From Treponema sp. (GTDB lineage: Bacteria; Spirochaetota; Spirochaetia; Treponematales; Breznakiellaceae), in the NCBI GenBank assembly GCA_009780595.1, contig WQZT01000015.1, positions 1 to 13,805 on the forward strand: a stretch of 13,805 bases of DNA, in the 5' to 3' direction. Positions 1 through 5,396 of this stretch are shown here, piece by piece. The notes under the pieces are model-generated. The model saw only the letters and a list, made by a program, of their open reading frames with translations. It had not been told where the DNA came from and ran no database searches. A program made the translations under genes and the position numbers. Each line of letters opens with the position of its first letter. Position 1 is the first letter of the stretch.

Positions 1-1
1 G

Positions 2-139
2 AGTGACGGAACGTTGTGGGCGTGGGGACACGGTGGGAGCGGTCAGTTGGGGAATACTAGATTATATGACAACAAGTATTTCAGAGGAGTTCCCACGCAG
101 GAGTATTACGAGTATACGTGGCGGGTATATCCCAGGTAA
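2..139 (+). CDS. RCC1-repeat protein, C-terminal end (partial)
   Basis: This open frame enters from the left edge and ends at TAA 137-139, giving 45 visible residues. It starts SDGTLWAWGHGGSGQLGN, which is a textbook RCC1 (regulator of chromosome condensation) propeller-blade motif: D-G-x-L-W-A-W-G followed by G-x-x-G-Q-L-G. After the blade comes a Tyr-rich tail (EYYEYTWRVYPR) that I do not recognise. RCC1-type repeats build beta-propellers and in bacteria occur mostly in large exported or surface proteins. Here the substrate and partner cannot be told. The start and most of the gene lie outside the window. A 13-bp hairpin begins 7 bases after the stop. The gene might be intact, or be one more fragment in the decayed zone to its right; 45 residues cannot settle this. 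Confidence 0.75.
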   Translation, partial: SDGTLWAWGHGGSGQLGNTRLYDNKYFRGVPTQEYYEYTWRVYPR

Positions 140-145
140 GCCAAT

Positions 146-175
146 CTAAGCTGAGCTGTTTGCAGTTCGGCTTAG
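146..175 (+). terminator. 13-bp hairpin just after the RCC1 gene
   Basis: Bases 146-158 pair with 163-175 (13 bp, two of them G-U) around the loop TTTG at 159-162. The hairpin starts 7 bases after the stop of the RCC1-type gene, where a terminator would sit. It is followed by GGGG and not by a T tract, so intrinsic termination is doubtful. It may instead protect the 3' end of the transcript. Confidence 0.4.
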
Positions 176-239
176 GGGCTAGTGCCTACAGCGGGTTAGC
201 TTCGGGATGATGCAAGGGTGACTGACACTGAAGCCCGGT

Positions 240-399
240 GTCAGATGCTATGATTCAAATTGAAGGGAAAGATTGGTATCCTGATCTGACGGGATAAGGG
301 AGCCTGAAGCATGTTGAAAAGTGTCGTGAGGACGCGCGACAAACGCCGTGATCCTCGAGTGTCAGATTAATCCCAGCGGGCCGCCGTAAAGCAAAGTGA
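240..399 (+). pseudogene. Decayed SUMF1/FGE-type domain fragment 1
   Basis: There is no intact reading frame here, but frame 271-399 keeps landmarks of the C-terminal third of an FGE-sulfatase (SUMF1) domain. These are DWYPDLTG at 271-294, where the family has ...WDWY..LTGPSSG, then CREDARQTP at 322-348 in the place of CR-x-A-x-R, then SSSVRLIPAGRR at 352-387 in the place of the family end ...GFRLVR. In-frame stops are TAA 295-297 and TGA 349-351, and the RGGSW core is missing. Before 271 a frameshifted trace (CYDSN, 247-261) could be the remnant of ...YDMSGNVWEW. In full-length proteins the domain either converts Cys to formylglycine or, more often in treponemes, acts as a C-type-lectin-fold ligand-binding domain. 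The assignment rests on short motifs read by eye. Confidence 0.45.
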
Positions 400-442
400 T
401 GCTGCTCTCCGGTCGCAGAAAAATGAACGGAGAGCAGACATC
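398..442 (+). other. Strong hairpin between the two SUMF1 fragments
   Basis: CTGCTCTCCG at 402-411 pairs perfectly with 428-437, and GATG 398-401 continues the stem with CATC 439-442 across a single bulged A (438), making 14 bp in all. The 16-base loop is A-rich. It lies exactly at the end of fragment 1 (last stop 397-399) and a few bases before fragment 2. No T tract follows. It could be a terminator-like or DNA cruciform element left from the ancestral gene. Confidence 0.5.
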
Positions 443-448
443 GAATAG

Positions 449-694
449 GAGGACGCTGCAACCAATCACCTTACATCGCTCCGACTGGGTGGTGGATATA
501 ATTACGAAGGCAACGATCTACCCAATCTCACGGGCCCGCTGTCTGGAACTTATTATCGTACGCTTCGCGGCAGCTATGATGGCTGGAACACAATTGAAAG
601 ACTTGCCCGTTCCGCATGGCGGAGTAATGACTTTGTAACATGACCTCTAAATACAAATACCCATGGTTTCCGTCTTGTTCGCCCTGCCCAGTAA
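449..694 (+). pseudogene. Decayed SUMF1/FGE-type domain fragment 2
   Basis: The frame opens after TAG 446-448 without a start codon and reads the end of an FGE-sulfatase (SUMF1) domain. Landmarks in order are LPNLTGPLSGTYYRTLRGSY (518-577; family ...DPTGPSSGTYRVLRGGSW), LARSAWRSND (602-631; family CRSAYR...), one in-frame TGA at 641-643, then NTNTHGFRLVRPAQ (650-691) and TAA at 692-694. GFRLVRP is the classic family terminus. Everything except the TGA and a missing Gly in RGGS fits, so the piece looks like a recent relic or a non-coding template copy. Intact members are about 250 residues or longer; here only about 80 are present and nothing upstream in this frame resembles the domain. Treponeme SUMF1 proteins are known targets of diversity-generating retroelements, which makes the nature of this copy worth checking. 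Confidence 0.6.
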
Positions 695-724
695 CGGCGG
701 GGGAAAGCACGTAGGTCGGCAAAG

Positions 725-751
725 GCTGCTCAGGCTTCAAGCCTGAGCAGC
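725..751 (+). other. Perfect 12-bp hairpin after SUMF1 fragment 2
   Basis: GCTGCTCAGGCT (725-736) pairs perfectly with 740-751, leaving a 3-base loop TCA (737-739). It lies 30 bases after the stop of SUMF1 fragment 2 and is followed by a GC-rich run, not by Ts. It could be a factor-assisted terminator, an mRNA 3' stabiliser, or a cruciform of the kind found after variable repeats. Confidence 0.5.
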
Positions 752-769
752 GCGCGGCGGCTTAACAGA

Positions 770-802
770 GGGGGCTAGCTTGCCTATGAAGGACTAGCCT
801 CC
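770..802 (+). other. Imperfect 9-bp inverted repeat
   Basis: GGGGGCTAG (770-778) pairs with CTAGCCTCC (794-802), 9 bp with one G-U, around a 15-base loop. It is the middle one of three hairpins in a row (725-751, 770-802, 812-844) in a region with no gene. Confidence 0.35.
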
Positions 803-811
803 GAGGTTTTG

Positions 812-844
812 GCTTTGGCGTTGCCCAGCGGGTAACGCCAAAGC
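812..844. terminator. 15-bp hairpin in the convergent intergenic region
   Basis: GCTTTGGCGTTGCCC (812-826) pairs with 830-844 over 15 bp with one G-U and a 3-base loop (AGC, 827-829). This is the most stable hairpin in the window. It lies between the plus-strand genes on the left and the minus-strand transporter that ends at 908, so it is well placed as a bidirectional terminator. The T tract is only three bases on the plus side (TTT, 845-847) and four on the other (TTTT, 807-810, which reads AAAA on the minus strand). Stability supports the call; the missing T run weakens it. Confidence 0.45.
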
Positions 845-907
845 TTTATGTGGGGTGGAAGTTACCGAAGGCTGTGCATAACCACTAAGCCCGCACGTAC
901 ATCAGGA

Positions 908-1513
908 TTAGACCGAAGCTTTCCGAAAAATCCCCAGCGGCTTGCCCACAGGGAGAAACGTTCTCCCAAAGTGGATGTTCAGTATACTTGCCGCCGAACC
1001 ATAGAAAGAAAGCAGCGAAATGCACAACTCCGCAATCCCTGAGAACCGATGGGTGGCGTGCGGCGCTATTTCAAAGGAGTTAAGCGCAAGACCGATAAAG
1101 AGAAAATCGATAAATATGAATATTACGAGCAAGACTTTGTTTGTTTCAACCGCAGCAACCGTCATGTACAGCGAAAAAATGAGGTACCCGATAAAAGCCA
1201 TGCCCAATTGATGCGGGTCTATGTTTGACTGCAGCAGTTGACCATACGTACCGATGTTTGTCAGCCACGAAAACGCAACAGCAAGCCAAAAAAAACCATA
1301 CGCACAGAACGCCGTTCCCCCAAAAACATTACACTTTTTGTAGTCAAGAATTCCGGCGATAAGCTGTGCAAAAGCGCCCAAAAAAATTGCCCAGGGAACC
1401 ACATACGCAAACCCATGCGTCAGCTCCAGTTTTTGCGAAGAAGCCACCAACGTTACCATTGCCAGCCCAAACAGACCGAGGGCGGTGGGATCAGCGTGCT
1501 TTTGTTCGTTCAT
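908..1513 (-). CDS. Acetate/succinate transporter, GPR1/FUN34/YaaH (SatP-type) family
   Basis: The 201-residue integral membrane protein probably imports or exports acetate or succinate across the inner membrane; SatP (YaaH) of E. coli is the best studied relative. The N-terminus carries the family signature region NPxPLGL in a diverged form, DPTALGLFGLAM, at the start of the first of six hydrophobic segments. The other segments include a helix containing QLIAGILDY and the run YGFFWLAVAFSWL. The length fits the roughly 190-200 residues of the family. I chose the ATG at 1511-1513 because AAGGA lies 6 bases upstream; an ATG 13 codons further up has no ribosome-binding site and falls within the promoter's probable leader. 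The gene stands alone, convergent with the left-hand region. A fermenting gut spirochaete would use it for short-chain acid exchange, which is inference. Confidence 0.88.
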   Translation of the reverse strand: MNEQKHADPTALGLFGLAMVTLVASSQKLELTHGFAYVVPWAIFLGAFAQLIAGILDYKKCNVFGGTAFCAYGFFWLAVAFSWLTNIGTYGQLLQSNIDPHQLGMAFIGYLIFSLYMTVAAVETNKVLLVIFIFIDFLFIGLALNSFEIAPHATHRFSGIAELCISLLSFYGSAASILNIHFGRTFLPVGKPLGIFRKASV

Positions 1514-1553
1514 AGTATTCCTTCTTGATTGGTAAAAAATTGTTAACGTCACT

Positions 1554-1583
1554 ATAGTAAAACTAACAAGATTGTTTTGTCAA
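1554..1583 (-). promoter_or_regulatory. Probable sigma-70 promoter of the acetate transporter gene
   Basis: On the minus strand a perfect TTGACA (plus positions 1578-1583) is followed after 18 bases by TACTAT (1554-1559), a 4/6 match to TATAAT. The start codon lies about 40 bases downstream. The surrounding bases are AT-rich, unlike the genes. Confidence 0.5.
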
Positions 1584-1644
1584 TGGAGAAATTTTTTTCA
1601 AGACATATTCAGCGCAACAGGAAAACCAATGCAACGCCCCAGCC

Positions 1645-1908
1645 TTACTCCTGTGCAGCATTCGTTGCCGAGAGCGAAGACAGTCGTGCCGCCATTTCCC
1701 TGCGAACCATCGCTCCGATCACCTCAGCCGGTGTCGTACGGTCTGCTTCAGCGCGGATGTGAATGTAGTTTGCGGCTACCGTGTCAAGACTTTCCAGCAA
1801 AAGCCGCTGGCGGGCAAACATACCGGGTCGTGAAAAATTTACTGTGGGGGTTTCCCGTGTCCACTTTTCATCCAATGCGGCGTATTCCTCGTCGGTTAAT
1901 CTCGGCAT
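1645..1908 (-). CDS. Putative antitoxin, ribbon-helix-helix-like
   Basis: This 87-residue soluble protein is the second gene of a two-gene operon. Its C-terminal half, ANYIHIRAEADRTTPAEV (residues 46-63) continuing into IGAMVRREMA, has the layout of a ribbon-helix-helix DNA-binding unit: a short beta-strand with alternating residues, then a T-P-A-E-V helix as in RHH second helices. The N-terminal half (LTDEEYAALDEKWTRETP) is charged and could be the part that wraps the partner. The start has AGGAG 7 bases upstream, inside the last codons of the preceding gene, and only 2 bases separate the genes, so translation is coupled. The upstream gene looks like a small toxin; toxin-first order is typical of BrnT/BrnA-like modules. 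In such systems the antitoxin represses the shared promoter. The family is not firmly recognised. Confidence 0.6.
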   Translation of the reverse strand: MPRLTDEEYAALDEKWTRETPTVNFSRPGMFARQRLLLESLDTVAANYIHIRAEADRTTPAEVIGAMVRREMAARLSSLSATNAAQE

Positions 1909-1910
1909 AA

Positions 1911-2174
1911 TTACTCCTGTAGCCCTAGTTTTTCAAGCCACTTCTTGCGGCACTCCATAGCATGAAACACCAAAGCTGTTTCATCCTCAAGCTCATGGTA
2001 CATAACTTCCAAAAGCCTGTTGACGGCACGGTCAAATCCCACGACGATGCGGGTGGTCTCATCGTCTTCTTCGACAATGCCGTCAACCAGATAGTTGTTC
2101 AACACCCAACGAATATCTTCCTCGGCAAGCCCATGCCTGAACGCTGACGGAACGAATTCAACCCTCGGTAACAT
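1911..2174 (-). CDS. Putative small toxin, BrnT-like
   Basis: This is an 87-residue protein. The pattern is an N-terminal strand plus AFRHGLAEEDIRWVLNN (residues 11-27), then an acidic turn, then RIVVGFDRAVNRLLEV (42-57), then ALVFHAMECRKKWLEKL (67-83). An H-G-x-x-x-x-D-I helix, a hairpin whose second strand reads RLLEV, and a final H-A-M helix recall the BrnT/RelE-like layout of small RNase toxins. Unlike most such toxins it is acidic rather than basic, so a non-toxin role is possible. The start ATG (2172-2174) has no good ribosome-binding site; the nearest purine run (GGAG) is about 17 bases upstream. The stop is 2 bases before the putative antitoxin start. No catalytic residue can be named with certainty. 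Confidence 0.5.
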   Translation of the reverse strand: MLPRVEFVPSAFRHGLAEEDIRWVLNNYLVDGIVEEDDETTRIVVGFDRAVNRLLEVMYHELEDETALVFHAMECRKKWLEKLGLQE

Positions 2175-2264
2175 AATTCAAGTCTAGCACGCTCCAGCCC
2201 TGTTGACAAGGCTTACGCGTCCCCGGGAGTGGAAAAACAAGTTCCTAAACAAAACTTCATGTCT

Positions 2265-2274
2265 GTTGTACAAC
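2265..2274. promoter_or_regulatory. Perfect 10-bp palindrome in the divergent intergenic region
   Basis: GTTGTACAAC at 2265-2274 is a perfect palindrome about 90 bases upstream of the toxin-like gene and about 70 bases upstream of maf, which diverge from here. It could be an operator bound by the ribbon-helix-helix-like antitoxin. This is inference; a 10-bp palindrome can occur by chance. Confidence 0.25.
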
Positions 2275-2331
2275 TTGCGTCTAGGTCAATTCTACTCTGT
2301 ATGATAATAGGCAACGTTCCTTAGTTGCTAC

Positions 2332-2337
2332 TATAAT
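2332..2337 (+). promoter_or_regulatory. Perfect -10 box immediately upstream of maf
   Basis: TATAAT at 2332-2337 ends 8 bases before the maf ATG (2346). A transcript from it would start around 2343-2345, leaving almost no leader. No convincing -35 hexamer sits 16-18 bases upstream. A second possible -10, TATGAT at 2300-2305, would give a conventional leader, also without a good -35. Confidence 0.35.
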
Positions 2338-2345
2338 TACTACCT

Positions 2346-2927
2346 ATGGAAGAGATTATTCTTGCATCTGCTTCTCTACAGCGCAGGGAATTCCTGCGGC
2401 TTTTGGGGTTGCCGTTTACCTGCGTTCCCTCTCCGTTGCAGGAGATTGTCGCCCCGCACGAGGATGCCCGCGCGGCGGCTGAACGTTTGGCTGTGCAGAA
2501 GGTGAACGCAGTTGTGCCACTCGCCGCACACGCGCGGTGGGTGTTTGCCGCCGATACGCTCGTTTCGCTCGGCGGGGAAATTTTTGGCAAGCCGGCGGAT
2601 AGAAACGACGCTGCCCGGATGCTCCGCGCCCTTGGAGGCAGAACGCACGAGGTGGTTAGTGCGGCGGCGCTGTACAGCGGCGCGGCAAATGCCATCGACT
2701 GCCGCTCGGTTTCCAGCGCCGTTACGTTCGCGCCGCTTTCACCGGGGGAAATCGAGTGGTATCTTGACTCAGGCGAATGGCAGGGCGCGGCGGGCGCGTA
2801 TAAGATTCAAGGACTCGCCTCTTGTTTCGTTGTTTCGATAACCGGCTCGTTTTCTTCGATAGTGGGCTTGCCATTGCGCGAGTTTTATGATATGTTACGA
2901 GATAATGGCTACCCGTATGGGGGCTAA
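2346..2927 (+). CDS. maf: Maf family nucleoside triphosphate pyrophosphatase
   Basis: This 193-residue cytosolic house-cleaning enzyme hydrolyses nucleoside triphosphates to monophosphate and pyrophosphate. The closest subgroup appears to be dTTP/UTP pyrophosphatase (YhdE type). Motifs in order: LASASLQRREFL (residues 6-17; family SASPRRxELL, with the usual Pro-Arg replaced by Leu-Gln), FAADTLV with the catalytic Asp70, GKP (Lys82), LGGRTHEV (96-103), EWQGAAGAYKIQG with Gln155 (144-156), and IVGLPL (172-177). The length is normal for the family. No Shine-Dalgarno sequence precedes the ATG, while a perfect TATAAT lies just upstream, so a near-leaderless mRNA is possible. The gene faces the same way as the rpsB operon, but 137 bases with several hairpins separate them, so it is probably its own unit. 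It diverges from the toxin-antitoxin-like pair. Confidence 0.93.
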   Translation: MEEIILASASLQRREFLRLLGLPFTCVPSPLQEIVAPHEDARAAAERLAVQKVNAVVPLAAHARWVFAADTLVSLGGEIFGKPADRNDAARMLRALGGRTHEVVSAAALYSGAANAIDCRSVSSAVTFAPLSPGEIEWYLDSGEWQGAAGAYKIQGLASCFVVSITGSFSSIVGLPLREFYDMLRDNGYPYGG

Positions 2928-3064
2928 CAAACAGTGAGTGTTTGCAGAGCGAAACCTCACAAGGTGAAAACGTAGGTTTTCATCAATTTTCCATCGCCCA
3001 AGTGACGGGCGATGAGATATAGGGAAGGCGCCCGATCGTTGGAGATCGGGACAGGGAGGAGATT
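2928..3064 (+). promoter_or_regulatory. Hairpin-rich leader upstream of rpsB
   Basis: Four short stem-loops follow one another between maf and rpsB. The first is CAAACA/TGTTTG (2928-2933 with 2939-2944), directly after the maf stop. The second is a 9-bp stem 2963-2971 with 2976-2984, followed by AATTTT, which could be a weak maf terminator. The third is CATCGCCC (2992-2999) with GGGCGATG (3007-3014), loop AAGTGAC. The fourth is CCCGATC (3031-3037) with GATCGGG (3044-3050), loop GTTGGA. The last ends 4 bases before the GGAGG of rpsB. An alternative pairing of 2951-2957 with 2975-2981 would exclude the second stem. In other bacteria rpsB-tsf is repressed by S2 through its leader; that this leader does the same is inference. 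No clear -35/-10 pair was found. Confidence 0.5.
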
Positions 3065-3949
3065 TTGGCAGTAGTTACCATGAAAAGCCTGCTTGAGTCA
3101 GGTGTGCATTTTGGGCATCAGGTAAAACGCTGGGATCCGCGAATGAAAAAGTTTATCTTCGCGGAACGAAATGGGATTCACATTATTGATCTGCAAAAAA
3201 CCATTCAGGCGATCAAAGACGCCTACGAAGCGGTGCGAAAAGTTACCTTGTCCCAAAAGAAGATTCTCTTTGTGGGGACAAAGAAACAGGCTCAACAAGC
3301 TGTTCAAAAAGAAGCCGAACGTTGTGATTGTTATTACATCAACAGCCGCTGGCTTGGCGGAATGCTTACCAACTTTTTCACGATTAAAAAATCGCTGGTG
3401 CGCCTAAAAAAACTCGAAAAAATGGAAGTCGACGGGACGTTTGAAAACCTCACCAAAAAAGAAATCGCGTCTCTGGCGAAGGAGCGCTCCAAGCTCCAGA
3501 AAAACCTCGGCGGTATCAAGGAGATGAAAGAACTCCCCGGCGCGCTTTTTATCATCGACACGAGAAAAGAAGCAATTGCCGTTGCCGAAGCGCAGCGCAT
3601 GGGCATTCCCATTATCGCGGTTGTGGACACGAACTGCAATCCCGATGGCATCACATACCCAATTCCCGGCAACGATGACGCAATCCGCGCGATTACGCTG
3701 TTTACCCAGATTGTCGCCAACGCGGTGGTCGAGGCGGACAATGAGGTTGGCTTGAAAATCATCGAAAACCTTGAAAGCGAGGACGAAGGGGTTGAGGGCG
3801 TTATGCCTGATGCGTCTATAAAGGAAGAAGATCAGGAGATCGACATTGCCTCGTACACGGGAGAGGCTCCTGCGGCGCAGGAAAGCGAAGTTGAAGCGGA
3901 GGATGATCTTCCGGTTGATATTGAGAAAGCTTACGGGGAAGACGCTTAA
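3065..3949 (+). CDS. rpsB: 30S ribosomal protein S2
   Basis: S2 is a late-assembling protein of the small subunit that helps bind S1 and mRNA. The 294-residue product has the full family signature: [20 protein letters not shown] near the N-terminus, [54 protein letters not shown] and [20 protein letters not shown]. From about residue 230 the conserved domain gives way to an acidic tail rich in Glu and Asp, so the protein is longer than the E. coli homologue (about 241). I take TTG 3065 as start: GGAGG lies 5 bases upstream and the resulting MAVVTMK end matches treponeme RpsB as I remember it. ATG 3080 would leave the ribosome-binding site about 20 bases away. It is the first gene of the nine-gene operon and lies 27 bases from tsf, its usual partner. 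Confidence 0.98.
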   Translation: MAVVTMKSLLESGVHFGHQVKRWDPRMKKFIFAERNGIHIIDLQKTIQAIKDAYEAVRKVTLSQKKILFVGTKKQAQQAVQKEAERCDCYYINSRWLGGMLTNFFTIKKSLVRLKKLEKMEVDGTFENLTKKEIASLAKERSKLQKNLGGIKEMKELPGALFIIDTRKEAIAVAEAQRMGIPIIAVVDTNCNPDGITYPIPGNDDAIRAITLFTQIVANAVVEADNEVGLKIIENLESEDEGVEGVMPDASIKEEDQEIDIASYTGEAPAAQESEVEAEDDLPVDIEKAYGEDA

Positions 3950-3976
3950 CCTAACAACGAGATTCAAGGAGTATAT

Positions 3977-4840
3977 ATGTCTACGATAAGTGCCGGAGAG
4001 GTGAAAGCTCTCCGCGAGAAAACCGGAGCCGGTATTGTGGAGTGCAGAAACGCACTTGCGGAAACTAGCGGGGATGCGGTGGCGGCGGAGAAGTTGCTTA
4101 AAGAAAAGGGGCTTGCCGCCGTTGAAAAACGCGCTGGGCGGGCGACCAACGAGGGAAAGGTTTTTATAAAAATCGGGAATTCGGGCGGCGGGTCTGCTGC
4201 GGCGCTGGTAGAAATGGCGTCGGAGACGGACTTTGTGGCGAAGAACCCGGAATTTATCGCGCTGGGGCAGTCCCTGGCGGACAAGGTTCTGGCAAAGGGC
4301 ATTTCCGAGCCAAACGATGAGCTGAACGGGATGGTTACGGAGCTGGCTGCCAAAATTCGGGAAAACATGAGCTTAAAGCGCGTAAAAACCGTAAAGGCCG
4401 CTGCCGGGCAGTACCTTACCAGCTACATTCACGGCGACGGGGCAATTGGCGTTGTGGTAAAGTTCGCCTCGGACAAGGGCGACATTTTTGCAAACGAAGA
4501 CGTGAAGGCGTTTGCGTTCAATATTGCCCTCCATATTGCGGCGTTTAACCCGGTGTACCAGGATCAGAGCAAAGTTGATCAGGCGTGGCTGAAAGAGCAG
4601 CACGAGATTTTCCGCAAGCAGATGGAGCAAGACGAGGGAATGAAGGGCAAACCCGCCGGAGTGTTGGAAAATATTCTGAAGGGCAAGGTCAGCAAGTTCC
4701 TGAAAGAGATTTGCCTTATGGATCAGGGCTACGTCAAAGACGAAAAAATGACTGTCGCGCAGGCACTTGCGGATGCGGGCAAAAAGGCGGGGGCGAATCT
4801 CTCCATCGAAGAGTATGTCTATTTCAGAGTAGGCGAATAA
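3977..4840 (+). CDS. tsf: Translation elongation factor Ts
   Basis: EF-Ts is the nucleotide-exchange factor that recycles EF-Tu-GDP to EF-Tu-GTP. The N-terminal UBA-like module (residues 1-50) reads ISAGEVKALREKTGAGIVEC, matching the family's first signature, and TDFVAKN (84-90) is the second signature, whose Asp85-Phe86 pair disturbs the Mg site of EF-Tu. IHGDGAIGVVVKF starts the second core subdomain, and the C-terminal module ends IEEYVYFRVGE. The 287-residue length is normal. The ATG at 3977 has AAGGAG 7 bases upstream. The stop is 1 base before the frr start codon, so frr translation is probably coupled to it. Confidence 0.98.
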   Translation: MSTISAGEVKALREKTGAGIVECRNALAETSGDAVAAEKLLKEKGLAAVEKRAGRATNEGKVFIKIGNSGGGSAAALVEMASETDFVAKNPEFIALGQSLADKVLAKGISEPNDELNGMVTELAAKIRENMSLKRVKTVKAAAGQYLTSYIHGDGAIGVVVKFASDKGDIFANEDVKAFAFNIALHIAAFNPVYQDQSKVDQAWLKEQHEIFRKQMEQDEGMKGKPAGVLENILKGKVSKFLKEICLMDQGYVKDEKMTVAQALADAGKKAGANLSIEEYVYFRVGE

Positions 4841-4841
4841 G

Positions 4842-5396
4842 ATGGACGAGACACTATCTCAGGCCGAACAGCGGATGGTTAAGTCTCTTGCAAGCCTCAA
4901 AGACGGTTTTGCCGCTTTGAGGACTGGCAGGGCTTCCGCTGCTCTGTTCGACAGGATCAAAGTCGACGCGTACGGGGATAAATCGCCGCTGAACCAGGTG
5001 GCGAATATTTCTATTCCCGAAGCGCGGCTTATCGTCATTCAGCCGTGGGACAAGGCGCTCATCGGGGAGATCGAGAAAGCCATTCGCACGTCAGAACTAT
5101 CCCTGAACCCGTCGAACGACGGCAAGGTGATTCGCATTTCCATCCCGCCGCTAACGGGGGAACGGCGCAAGGAACTCGCCAAGCAGGCGAAAGCCCACGC
5201 CGAGCAGAGCCGCGTTGCAATTCGGAATATACGGCGAGACGGCAACGAAGAACTGAAGAAACTCCTGAAAGACAGTAAAATTACCGAGGATCAGGAAAGC
5301 AAATCCAGCGAAGAACTGCAAAAACTTACCGATAGTTTTATCAGCAAAGTTAATCAGGCGCTGGAAGAGAAGGAAAAGGAGATTATGGAGGTTTGA
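4842..5396 (+). CDS. frr: Ribosome recycling factor
   Basis: RRF acts with EF-G to split the post-termination ribosome. The 184-residue product has both RRF domains: the long three-helix bundle (LRTGRASAALFDRIKVDAYG at 26-45, and the C-terminal helix with the family motif IRNIRRDGNEELKKL at 127-141) and the inserted beta-barrel (about 33-105) with NISIPEARLIVIQPWD and IPPLTGERRKEL. Arg132 is at the position of the functionally important Arg132 of the E. coli protein. No good ribosome-binding site precedes ATG 4842, but only one base separates it from the tsf stop. Its TGA overlaps the TTG start of uppS by 4 bases. Confidence 0.98.
   Translation: MDETLSQAEQRMVKSLASLKDGFAALRTGRASAALFDRIKVDAYGDKSPLNQVANISIPEARLIVIQPWDKALIGEIEKAIRTSELSLNPSNDGKVIRISIPPLTGERRKELAKQAKAHAEQSRVAIRNIRRDGNEELKKLLKDSKITEDQESKSSEELQKLTDSFISKVNQALEEKEKEIMEV

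Noticed and set aside
641..643. TGA read as selenocysteine in SUMF1 fragment 2
   Set aside because: There is no start codon or upstream domain, the residue is not at a known Sec or Cys position, and the neighbouring fragment has plain stops too.
271..694. The two SUMF1 fragments as a variable repeat/template repeat pair of one DGR
   Set aside because: Their bases differ at all kinds of positions and lengths, not mainly at adenines, so they are not copies of each other in that sense.
528..740. 70-residue minus-strand open frame, and the 80-residue plus-strand frame 396-638
   Set aside because: No ribosome-binding site and no recognisable motif; both overlap the SUMF1 remnant read in another frame.
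140..850. Large structured non-coding RNA, group II intron or RNase P RNA
   Set aside because: The many hairpins suggested it, but I found no intron domain V, no RNase P or tmRNA core motif, and translation shows SUMF1 protein remnants across much of the region.
1645..1660. CAGGAGTAA at the end of the antitoxin-like gene as ribosome-binding site of a lost third gene
   Set aside because: No start codon with an open frame of useful length follows on the minus strand.
2212..2217. TTGACA at 2212 as a -35 box on the plus strand
   Set aside because: No -10-like sequence lies 15-19 bases downstream; that stretch is GC-rich.
3404..3967. 187-residue minus-strand open frame
   Set aside because: Shadow of rpsB; composition is Phe/Arg/Asn-rich without motifs.
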